Source: Proteobacteria bacterium UBA6920 (GTDB taxonomy: Bacteria > Pseudomonadota > Gammaproteobacteria > SG8-11). From it: DNA of 6,073 nucleotides. Position numbers and translations under genes: made by a program. The stretch covers positions 2,639-8,711 of the forward strand of contig DKAS01000075.1 of assembly GCA_002448875.1 (NCBI GenBank), read 5' to 3'. Below the pieces are notes generated by a model. That model was not told the DNA's origin and made no database searches. It saw only the letters and a list, made by a program, of their open reading frames with translations. This document shows positions 1 to 5,632 of the stretch, piece after piece (position 1 is the stretch's first letter; the number at the start of each line of letters is the position of its first letter).

Positions 1-2127
1 CCAGCTGTCGGGGAAGATCTGGTGGCTGTGCAGCGCCGGATCACCGGGCGCGATTTTGTCACTGACCGGAACGGTGGTCTCCGGCGTACCCTGGCTGCGC
101 CAGAGTCGGTAATCCTCCTGGTGGTAGTATTGCGGCGCCGTGCCTTTGTCGGTTGCGTAAAAATAAACAACATCACCCACCAGGGTCAGACAATTGATAT
201 CGCTGGTATCCGCACCGGCATTGATATCCTTAACCATGCGCGTCCCCTCGGTGGTGCCGTCGCTGCGCCACAGCTCGTAACCGTGAATGCCATCGTCGGC
301 AACAAAATAGCTCACCTCACCAACGGTGACACTCGGCGCCTCATAAGGGAAGGGAAACAGGCCACCATTGGTGTTATGATTGACATCCGCCAGCATTTCC
401 GCGCCACTGTCCGTGGTACGCCACAATTCCCGGCCGTGCACGCCATCGTTGGCGCTGAAATACAGCGCGGTGGCGGTGGATGCGAGGACGACGGGACGAC
501 TGGAACCGCCGCCGGCGACGATATCCATGACGATCTGCGTACCGCCATCACTGCCGTCACTGCGCCACAGCTCGCTGCCAAGCTGCTCTGTAACAAGGGA
601 AAAATAAACCTTGCCCGCGAAGGGCGTGAACGCGACGTTGTCATGCGCCGCACCCGCGGGCAAGCGCGCGACCGACGCGGTCGTTAGCGTCGCAGCGACG
701 TGCAGAATCAGAGGACCGGTTGCATCGCTGCCATAGAACCAGGTGCCAGATCCGTCCGCGGCCTCGCCCTCAAGGTGAAATCCCGCCGGCACCGCGACGG
801 CGACCGCCGGATCGTTGCCGTCGGTAACCCACAGCGTATCTCCGCCTGGCGTATTGATCCAATAGAAAATACGCGAGTCGGCAGCCAGCATGGAGCGAGC
901 AGCCGCTTCCGACACCAATTCGGTGCCCGATGGCGTACCGTCGCTTTTCCACAGGGCCGTAGCTGCCGTCAGATCGCTGGTCGCCAGGAAGTACAATTCG
1001 TCGCCCAGGGTGACAAAAGCGTACTCTTCGGGACTGGTTTTCAACCCTAGATTATGCGCATCAAGCCGATAGGTGCCGGCATCGGTGCCGTCACTGCTCC
1101 ACGGTACGCTGCCCTGCGAGGTGTATTCCTCGAAATACAACTTGCTATGGCCCGCCAGCATGCCGGAAGGAGATGCCGGCCGCAGACCGGCCGCCGTTTG
1201 CACCCGGGCAGTACCGGCGGTGCTGCCGTCGCTGCGCCACAGAAGATAGCCGCCATTGCTCCCGGCGGTGAAGAAATACATCACATCCCCCGCCACCACA
1301 GGGCAAGTCGTAACGTTAAAGTCATCACCACCCGGATTGGGCAAGGCGGCCACGGCAACCAGACCGTTATCGCTGATCTTCCACAGGGGAGTGGGCAGCC
1401 AACTGGTAACCGCCGGATCTTCTTCGGCGGCGGAAAGATACAACTCACTCTTGAAGGTAAAAAGGCATCTGCTGCGCAGCAATCGCTTGCCGTTATCACT
1501 CCTCACCGGCTGCGCCACGCTGCTGACAGCGTCCAGCCGCCACAGCTGCGCCTCGTAATCGCCGTCGGTTTCGGAGTAATACAATGCGTCGCCGAACTGA
1601 GTAACCAGCGATATGGAGTCGTCATTTCCGGTATTAATATCCTTGACGAGCGCGGTGCCGACAGCGCTGCCGTCGCTGCGATAAGGCTCCAATCCCCTAT
1701 TGGCCGGCGCATTGTGGTCGACCGCGGCCAGCAATAAATTGAGCCGGCACTGCACCACAATCGTATCCTGGGCTACCGTTTCCACCGTACCGCTGGCATT
1801 GGCAATCTCGCATCTCTCCCGCGCCGGCTGGTGTGCCACCCTGATGTTATATTGTGTTCCCTGGGGGAACGTCCCGGAAAAACTGAACTGGCCGTTGGCG
1901 GCCACCGTCAACGATTGCCCGTTGTTTTCCAGGATGACGCTGTTACCGGCGAACAGGCCGCTGACCGAGCCTGACAACTGATATTCATGTGGCGGCTCAG
2001 GCCCGGGATCGAACTCATCGTTTCTTGAATTCTGTGACGAGTGATTTCCGGAACTGGAATCCATGCAGCCATATCCGGACAGGGCAGTCACGACAAACAG
2101 CGCTGTCGCAACAAAAGTGTTTTTCAT
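1..2127 (-). CDS. ELWxxDGT-repeat secreted protein, probable lipoprotein (3' end beyond window)
   Basis: One open frame of 709 codons reads from an ATG at 2127 to base 1 with no stop, so the C-terminus is missing. Residues 1-20 form a signal peptide (short basic start, hydrophobic FVATALFVVTAL core) ending before Cys21. The Gly-Tyr-Gly before that cysteine is a poor lipobox, so lipidation is likely but not certain. A polar linker (about 22-47) leads to a small beta-sandwich-like domain (about 49-128) with Cys106 and Cys127, of a kind common at the N-terminus of gammaproteobacterial surface lipoproteins. From residue 146 on there are about twelve copies of an ELWRSDGTxxGT motif spaced about 50 residues apart, each preceded by a hydrophobic LYF/VYF strand. 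This matches the ELWxxDGT repeat family, probably a beta-propeller-like fold of unknown function. An in-frame ATG 14 codons upstream (2169) is possible, but the 2127 start has the better ribosome binding site and signal peptide. Family assignment is firm; the biological role is unknown. Confidence 0.88.
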   Translation of the reverse strand, partial: MKNTFVATALFVVTALSGYGCMDSSSGNHSSQNSRNDEFDPGPEPPHEYQLSGSVSGLFAGNSVILENNGQSLTVAANGQFSFSGTFPQGTQYNIRVAHQPARERCEIANASGTVETVAQDTIVVQCRLNLLLAAVDHNAPANRGLEPYRSDGSAVGTALVKDINTGNDDSISLVTQFGDALYYSETDGDYEAQLWRLDAVSSVAQPVRSDNGKRLLRSRCLFTFKSELYLSAAEEDPAVTSWLPTPLWKISDNGLVAVAALPNPGGDDFNVTTCPVVAGDVMYFFTAGSNGGYLLWRSDGSTAGTARVQTAAGLRPASPSGMLAGHSKLYFEEYTSQGSVPWSSDGTDAGTYRLDAHNLGLKTSPEEYAFVTLGDELYFLATSDLTAATALWKSDGTPSGTELVSEAAARSMLAADSRIFYWINTPGGDTLWVTDGNDPAVAVAVPAGFHLEGEAADGSGTWFYGSDATGPLILHVAATLTTASVARLPAGAAHDNVAFTPFAGKVYFSLVTEQLGSELWRSDGSDGGTQIVMDIVAGGGSSRPVVLASTATALYFSANDGVHGRELWRTTDSGAEMLADVNHNTNGGLFPFPYEAPSVTVGEVSYFVADDGIHGYELWRSDGTTEGTRMVKDINAGADTSDINCLTLVGDVVYFYATDKGTAPQYYHQEDYRLWRSQGTPETTVPVSDKIAPGDPALHSHQIFPDSW
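73..1692 (-). repeat. Array of about twelve ELWxxDGT protein repeats
   Basis: Motif starts fall at residues 146, 194, 247, 295, 341, 391, 431, 462, 519, 567, 618 and 674 of the encoded protein. Most spacings are 46-57 residues; the pair 431/462 is closer and the copy at 462 (TWFYGSD) is barely recognisable. The best copies are at 295 (LLWRSDGSTAGT), 391 (ALWKSDGTPSGT), 519 (ELWRSDGSDGGT) and 618 (ELWRSDGTTEGT). Copies at 194, 247 and 567 have lost the DGT part. At DNA level the conserved core leaves an exact 18-bp repeat at 256-273 and 1225-1242, a 17/18 copy at 553-570 and a 12-bp partial copy at 1669-1680. Confidence 0.85.
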
Positions 2128-2136
2128 GACGGTGAT

Positions 2137-2140
2137 CCTC
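2137..2140 (-). promoter_or_regulatory. Ribosome binding site of the ELWxxDGT gene
   Basis: The minus strand reads GAGG followed by nine bases and then ATG at 2127. This supports the 2127 start over the in-frame ATG at 2169, which has only a weak GGA upstream. Confidence 0.6.
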
Positions 2141-2221
2141 AATAGATGGGAAAGCGTCTCCACCTTCATCGTAACGTCCAATGACGCCAGGACAGGCTAT
2201 TACATATGAATTGCCTTTTCA

Positions 2222-2249
2222 TTTACACCGTACCACTAGCTGCATTCAA
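2222..2249 (-). promoter_or_regulatory. Weak sigma70-like promoter candidate for the ELWxxDGT gene
   Basis: On the minus strand, TTGAAT (plus coordinates 2244-2249) is followed after 16 bases by TGTAAA (2222-2227). Each hexamer matches four of six consensus positions. Transcription would begin near 2214 and leave a leader of roughly 85-90 bases. This is the best pair I could find, but matches of this quality arise by chance. Confidence 0.2.
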
Positions 2250-2313
2250 GGGAATATTCACCAGTACATATGCAACAGAATCAACCATTGCGCACCATGA
2301 CCTGCACGGGCAA

Positions 2314-2334
2314 CGGGGTCGGACCGCAGCAACT
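2314..2334 (+). repeat. Left arm of a 21-bp inverted repeat
   Basis: This 21-base stretch matches the reverse complement of 2593-2613 at 19 positions. The first 12 bases (CGGGGTCGGACC) and the last six (GCAACT) are identical, with mismatches only at positions 13 and 15. The two arms face inward and bound a segment of exactly 300 bp. No target-site duplication is visible outside the arms. Confidence 0.75.
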
Positions 2335-2403
2335 ATATGTAGTTAAATAATTACTTGACAAAATTCGGCCATAGTTTTGGTCTTAGATGGGGCTTTTTGA
2401 TGT

Positions 2404-2434
2404 AAAAAATGAGTCCCTTGCCCAGAAGGTGACT
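2404..2434 (-). terminator. Probable Rho-independent terminator of the transglycosylase gene
   Basis: On the minus strand, AGTC-A-CCTT pairs with AAGGGACT around the six-base loop CTGGGC. This makes an eight-pair stem with one bulged A, followed by CA and then six T. It lies about 115 bp past the stop codon at 2549 and points the right way to end that transcript before the ELWxxDGT gene. The stem is only half GC and carries a bulge, so strength is probably moderate. Confidence 0.5.
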
Positions 2435-2548
2435 TGAACAATCGCCAATGAACGTCAATGGGCGGTCACTTCCGAAACGGAAAAACGGCCGCAAGGAAAT
2501 TTTTGATCAACAGCGGCTTTTTCATGGGGTAAAACAGCCTTTTAACGC

Positions 2549-3616
2549 TTAATTCCGGCTCTTTTTTGCAACACTTTCCTTCCGCACCAAAGAGTTGCCG
2601 TGGTCCGACCCCGCCAGGCGATCGGATAGGTGCCCCACCGCCAGGGCGAAGGAGAAGGAACGGTTCCACTTGAGGATCACATCGAAGTTGTCATAGACGA
2701 GAAACGCTTTCTGCCCCGGTCCGTCGGGCTGCAGCAACGCCGCTTTCAGGGGCGCGGCTGGCAGGCGCTTGCCATCGGCGGCACGTACGCCCAGGCGGCT
2801 CCAGTCGCGCAGGGTCTTGCGTGTTTCCAGGCCCACCAGACTGGCATCGAATTTTTTCGGCAGACGTACTTCCCGCCCCCAGGTAATCTTGTCGTTCCAG
2901 CCGGACTGGTGCAGATAGTTGGCGACGGAGGCCATGACATCCTTGGGATTGCGCCAGATGTCGGCGTGGCCATCGTCGTCCGCGTCCACCGCGAAGCGCA
3001 GAAAGCTCGACGGCATGAACTGGCACTGCCCCATGGCGCCGGCCCAGGAGCCGGTCATGTCGGCATTGCGGATATGCCCCTCGTCGATGATGCGCAGGGC
3101 GCGCAGCAATTCGTCGCGGAAGAAATCCGGCCGCCGGCCGTCGAAGGCCATGGTGGACAGGGCGCTGATCACGGAAAACCCACCGGTCAAATTGCCGTAG
3201 TCGGTTTCGATGCCCCACAGGGCAACGATGAAACGCGACGGTACCTTGTACTGGCGGGCGACGCTGTTGAGATAGGTCTTGTGCTCCTGCAGGCGTTTCT
3301 TGCCGCGGCTGACCCGGCCATCGGTCACCACCTTGGCCAGGTACTGAGCGAAGGTCAGGGAAAATTCCGGCTGTTTGCGATCCAGTTCCACCACCCGCGG
3401 CAGGTATTGCACGTCCTCCAGCACCTCATCCAGGGTCGAGGTGCGGATGCCGGCAACGATGGCATCGGCGCGCAGCTTCACCAGCCAGGCGTTGAACCCC
3501 GGCGGCGTCGCCTCGTCCCCGGCCTCGGATTGCGCCCAGGCCGATCCGGCAACCGCTTGAAATATCAAGAAGTTAACTAATAGCAACAAGGTCCAACGCA
3601 TAGGATTCAGTGGCAT
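2549..3616 (-). CDS. MltB-family lytic murein transglycosylase (GH103)
   Basis: The enzyme cleaves the MurNAc-GlcNAc bond of peptidoglycan, leaving a 1,6-anhydro end, and acts in the periplasm. The 355-residue product starts with a signal peptide: Met-Arg start, a hydrophobic LLLLVNFLIFQAV core and a cleavage site after Ala28 (SAWA|Q). It has no lipobox cysteine, so it is probably soluble. The catalytic glutamate is Glu137 in GIETDYGNLTG. The family block GAMGQCQFMPSSF is at 193-205. An EF-hand-like loop DADDDGHADIW (211-221) resembles the calcium site of E. coli Slt35/MltB. The domain closes with VYDNFDVILKWNRSFSFALAVGHLSDRL (307-334). There is no C-terminal peptidoglycan-binding domain. The ATG at 3616 has only GCGAAAG touching it; an ATG at 3601 (350 residues) or a TTG at 3625 is also possible. 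The last 19 or so residues are not family-conserved and coincide with an inverted-repeat arm. Confidence 0.93.
   Translation of the reverse strand: MPLNPMRWTLLLLVNFLIFQAVAGSAWAQSEAGDEATPPGFNAWLVKLRADAIVAGIRTSTLDEVLEDVQYLPRVVELDRKQPEFSLTFAQYLAKVVTDGRVSRGKKRLQEHKTYLNSVARQYKVPSRFIVALWGIETDYGNLTGGFSVISALSTMAFDGRRPDFFRDELLRALRIIDEGHIRNADMTGSWAGAMGQCQFMPSSFLRFAVDADDDGHADIWRNPKDVMASVANYLHQSGWNDKITWGREVRLPKKFDASLVGLETRKTLRDWSRLGVRAADGKRLPAAPLKAALLQPDGPGQKAFLVYDNFDVILKWNRSFSFALAVGHLSDRLAGSDHGNSLVRKESVAKKSRN
2593..2613 (-). repeat. Right arm of the 21-bp inverted repeat, inside the transglycosylase 3' end
   Basis: This arm lies within the coding sequence and encodes about residues 335-341 (AGSDHGN) of the transglycosylase, directly after the conserved domain ends at LSDRL. 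The unconserved tail and stop codon of that gene are therefore supplied from inside the 300-bp bounded segment. Confidence 0.75.
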
Positions 3617-3721
3617 CTTTCGCAAAAATACATGAAAATAGACGGCTTTCCCGCGCCTTTTGCTTTTCCAGGCGATACTGGGATTCATCGGCAGTCGTGA
3701 AGAAACATTAAGGTAAACATT
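3617..3721. promoter_or_regulatory. Divergent intergenic region between the transglycosylase gene and ttcA
   Basis: These 105 bp must hold the 5' signals of both divergent genes. I found no hexamer pair good enough to call a promoter in either direction. The only clear signal is AAGG (3710-3713), eight bases before the GTG start of ttcA. Confidence 0.5.
3710..3713 (+). promoter_or_regulatory. Ribosome binding site fixing the GTG start of ttcA
   Basis: AAGG is followed by eight bases and then GTG at 3722. The next in-frame ATG (codon 14) would cut into the conserved N-terminal region and has no comparable site, so the GTG start is preferred. Confidence 0.6.
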
Positions 3722-4588
3722 GTGCCAGTAACCACCACGGAAAAAAAATTGCTCCGTTACATGGGTAAAGCCATTGCGGACTACAACATGATTCAGACCG
3801 GCGATCGCGTCATGGTCTGTCTGTCCGGCGGCAAGGACTCGTACACCCTGCTGCGCCTGCTGCACAAGGCGCGGCAACGAACCAACAATAAATTCGAGGT
3901 TTTCGCTTTCACCCTGGACCAATCCCAGCCCGGCTGGGACGACCGCGCCATGCGCGCCTGGTTGGAGGGCAAAGGCTACCCGTATCACATCATGACCCGC
4001 AATACTTATGCGGTGGTGAAGGAAAAAATTCCCGAAGGCAAGGTTTACTGCTCCCTGTGCTCGCGCATGCGCCGCGGCAACATCTACGAATACGCCGAAA
4101 AGAACGGCTTCAACAAAATAGCCCTGGGCCACCACCGGGACGACGCCATCGAAAGCCTGCTGATGTCCATCCTCTACGCCGGCGCCATTAAATCCATGCC
4201 GCCCAAGCTACTCACCGACAACAAGCGCAATATGGTGATCCGCCCCCTGATTTATTGCCAGGAAAAAGACATTATCAACTACGCGCGAGAAGAGGCCTTC
4301 CCCATAATTCCCTGCAATCTATGCGGCTCACAGGAAAATCTCACCCGCCGCAAAGTGAAGCAACTCATCGCCGATCTGGCGGCGGAAAACCGCAAAGTGC
4401 CGGGCAATATCCTGGCCGCCATGGCCAACCTTTCTCCCAGCCAATTAATGGACAAAAATCACTGGGACTTCAAAGGTTTAGACGAACAACGCCGGGCCGG
4501 ACCGGAGCCGTCCCAAAAGGAATACACACCTGAGGTTGCTCAATACCCCATTCGATTTCTGGATGAAGAGGTGGACTTGGCGGTATAA
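3722..4588 (+). CDS. ttcA: tRNA 2-thiocytidine(32) synthetase TtcA
   Basis: TtcA activates cytidine 32 of certain tRNAs with ATP and replaces the 2-oxo group by sulfur, using a [4Fe-4S] cluster; it is cytoplasmic. The 288-residue product has the ATP-binding PP-loop SGGKDS at 35-40. The cluster cysteines are visible as Cys110-x-x-Cys113 ([11 protein letters not shown]) and the PCNLCGS motif (Cys198, Cys201), matching the two-plus-one arrangement known for E. coli TtcA. Other family blocks are [13 protein letters not shown] (135-147), MPPKLLTDN (159-167) and [13 protein letters not shown] (172-184). DFKGL (249-253) marks the usual end of the conserved part, followed by a variable 35-residue tail. 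The protein is slightly shorter than E. coli TtcA (311). It starts with GTG. It is the first of three closely spaced plus-strand genes and is divergent from the transglycosylase gene. Confidence 0.96.
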   Translation: MPVTTTEKKLLRYMGKAIADYNMIQTGDRVMVCLSGGKDSYTLLRLLHKARQRTNNKFEVFAFTLDQSQPGWDDRAMRAWLEGKGYPYHIMTRNTYAVVKEKIPEGKVYCSLCSRMRRGNIYEYAEKNGFNKIALGHHRDDAIESLLMSILYAGAIKSMPPKLLTDNKRNMVIRPLIYCQEKDIINYAREEAFPIIPCNLCGSQENLTRRKVKQLIADLAAENRKVPGNILAAMANLSPSQLMDKNHWDFKGLDEQRRAGPEPSQKEYTPEVAQYPIRFLDEEVDLAV

Positions 4589-4621
4589 ATTCGAATGATT
4601 AGATAGCTAAATGTATTTTAA

Positions 4622-4628
4622 GAGGGGG
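4622..4628 (+). promoter_or_regulatory. Ribosome binding site of the cysteine-rich lipoprotein gene
   Basis: GAGGGGG is followed by eight bases and then ATG at 4637. A second AAAGGG (4631-4636) lies nine bases before an in-frame ATG at 4646, so initiation at either ATG is possible; the signal peptide works with both. I prefer 4637 because its upstream site is stronger. Confidence 0.6.
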
Positions 4629-4636
4629 ATAAAGGG

Positions 4637-5554
4637 ATGAAACACATGAGCAAAGCTTTGTATACCGCCGCCACCCTGTTGTCGGTTGCTTTGATGACGT
4701 CGGGCTGCGCCTCGACCGCGGAACCGGCGGCCCAGGCCGCCGCCACCCCGGCCGCCGGCAACACCGCCCCGGCAACCACCGCGGCACAATCCGCGCCCGC
4801 CATCAGCGAACCCCAGGCCAGCGCCCCCGCTCCGGCCAGTGAACCGGTGTCCGCGGTATTGCCCGTACCGACCACCAGCAGCAACCCAGCGGCCAAAAGC
4901 GAACCCGCTTCCGCCGACGATGCCTTCCATGTAGTCCAGAGCTGCGGCAAGGAGTCTTTTGTCAGTGAAGAGAAGGCAGCCCGTGACGGTATCGCCAAGG
5001 GTTGGAAAGATACTCAGGCCGGCCGCTTCGGCTACGGTTTCCGCGACGCCACGGAACATAAAAAATGGATGGATGCGCAAAAAGCTCTGTACGCGGCCGT
5101 GGCCGAGTCCTGCCAATCTCTGACCACTTGCACGGAAAAAGCCGGCAAACAGGCCAAACAACAATGCGCCGACGAAGCCCGTCTGTTCTCCGCCTGGCAA
5201 AAGGCCAGCCAGCAGTTCGTCGCCAAGGTCAAAACCATGGAATCGACCATGGCCCCCAATCTCTGCTCCATCACCCCCAACGCCAACGACCTGAGCGATT
5301 GTTTTACCGGCCTGGCGGCCCGCATCGACGATTCCTGCAAGGACGAATCCTGCAAGGACTTGAGCAAATGCTGGCGCGGCGTGGCCTATCTGGATGAAGC
5401 CATCCGCCAGGCGGAGTCTTCCTGTGGTTTTGTGCACACGGAACTGTCGCAATGCCGCAGCTACATCGAGGCTACCGGCCGTCGGGAAGCCAAGTTCAAA
5501 CAGTGCCAGTCAGAGAGTAACTCTGTGAATCTACAAGTTATTCCGGTATTGTGA
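4637..5554 (+). CDS. Hypothetical cysteine-rich lipoprotein with Ala/Pro-rich tether
   Basis: I do not recognise a named family. The 305-residue product has a signal peptide (basic start, hydrophobic LYTAATLLSVALM) and a lipobox-like LMTSGC, making Cys24 the likely lipidated residue. With Ala at +2 after the cysteine, E. coli-type sorting rules would place it in the outer membrane. Residues 25-94 are a low-complexity Ala/Pro/Ser/Thr tether with no predicted fold. Residues 95-290 form a mostly helical-looking domain rich in Lys, Ala, Gln and Asp with twelve cysteines (103, 159, 165, 177, 210, 222, 234, 239, 245, 263, 273, 290), several as Cx5C (159/165, 234/239/245) or spaced about ten apart. 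An even number in an exported domain suggests up to six disulfides. A short in-frame duplication (DDSCK-DESCK, 231-240) adds one of them. The gene lies 48 bp after ttcA and 78 bp before nadA. It might bind peptidoglycan, metal or another envelope protein, but nothing in the sequence decides this. Confidence 0.88.
   Translation: MKHMSKALYTAATLLSVALMTSGCASTAEPAAQAAATPAAGNTAPATTAAQSAPAISEPQASAPAPASEPVSAVLPVPTTSSNPAAKSEPASADDAFHVVQSCGKESFVSEEKAARDGIAKGWKDTQAGRFGYGFRDATEHKKWMDAQKALYAAVAESCQSLTTCTEKAGKQAKQQCADEARLFSAWQKASQQFVAKVKTMESTMAPNLCSITPNANDLSDCFTGLAARIDDSCKDESCKDLSKCWRGVAYLDEAIRQAESSCGFVHTELSQCRSYIEATGRREAKFKQCQSESNSVNLQVIPVL
5327..5356 (+). repeat. 15-bp in-frame tandem duplication
   Basis: Two adjacent 15-base units, differing at one position (14/15), encode DDSCK and DESCK in the lipoprotein. 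The unit length keeps the frame and adds one cysteine-containing pentapeptide. Confidence 0.6.
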
Positions 5555-5575
5555 CGGGATCACTGGCAACTTGTA
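5532..5575 (+). repeat. Nested inverted repeat across the lipoprotein stop codon
   Basis: TACAAGTT (5532-5539) and AACTTGTA (5568-5575) are perfect eight-base complements. Inside them GTGA (5551-5554), which contains the stop codon, can pair with TCAC (5560-5563). No T-tract follows, so this is not a standard terminator. It could be an mRNA 3'-end or leader structure ahead of nadA, or chance. Confidence 0.3.
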
Positions 5576-5620
5576 TGCGAATTGTGGTTAAGTAGTGGTA
5601 ATGGATACGGTGTAGTTTTC

Positions 5621-5624
5621 AGGA
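5621..5624 (+). promoter_or_regulatory. Ribosome binding site of nadA
   Basis: AGGA is followed by eight bases and then ATG at 5633, supporting this start. Confidence 0.6.
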
Positions 5625-5632
5625 ACCAGGCT

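Larger units (their letters stand above)
2128..2548. other. 421-bp intergenic region without a gene
   Basis: This region separates two minus-strand genes. It is more AT-rich than the flanking coding sequence, especially at about 2331-2410. It contains the upstream region of the ELWxxDGT gene (2128-2250), the left arm of a 21-bp inverted repeat (2314-2334), a probable terminator of the transglycosylase gene (2404-2434) and an imperfect 22-bp palindrome (2443-2464). Only very short open frames without convincing ribosome binding sites are present, and I see no RNA gene. Confidence 0.6.

Noticed and set aside
22..1737. Several plus-strand open frames (for example 22-687, 700-1050 and 1054-1737).
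   Set aside because: They are antisense to the ELWxxDGT gene. Their repeated phrases (such as AVAAPQL) are only the reverse reading of the conserved repeat core.
2270..2350. A 26-codon plus-strand open frame in the intergenic region.
   Set aside because: It has no ribosome binding site and no recognisable product, and it crosses the inverted-repeat arm.
2354..2359. A perfect TTGACA -35 box on the plus strand.
   Set aside because: No acceptable -10 box lies 16-18 bp downstream, and no plus-strand gene follows before 3722.
2443..2464. Imperfect 22-bp palindrome considered as a terminator.
   Set aside because: Several internal mismatches and no T-tract on either side; kept only as a note beside the better hairpin at 2404-2434.
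2466..2525. A 19-codon minus-strand open frame beginning MKKPLLIKNFL, just after the transglycosylase stop.
   Set aside because: It looks like a small hydrophobic peptide but lacks a clear ribosome binding site and is too short to support alone.
2630..3580. Plus-strand open frame of 316 codons.
   Set aside because: It is the antisense shadow of the transglycosylase gene in GC-rich sequence; its product shows no recognisable domain.
3617..4135. The transglycosylase reading frame stays open upstream to an ATG at 4135, giving a 528-residue version.
   Set aside because: The extra part is antisense to ttcA, lacks any family similarity, and would bury the clear signal peptide that begins at 3616 or 3601.
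4607..5452. Minus-strand open frame of 281 codons, Gly-rich at its C-terminal end.
   Set aside because: It is the antisense shadow of the lipoprotein gene; the Gly-rich part is the reverse of the Ala/Pro-rich tether.
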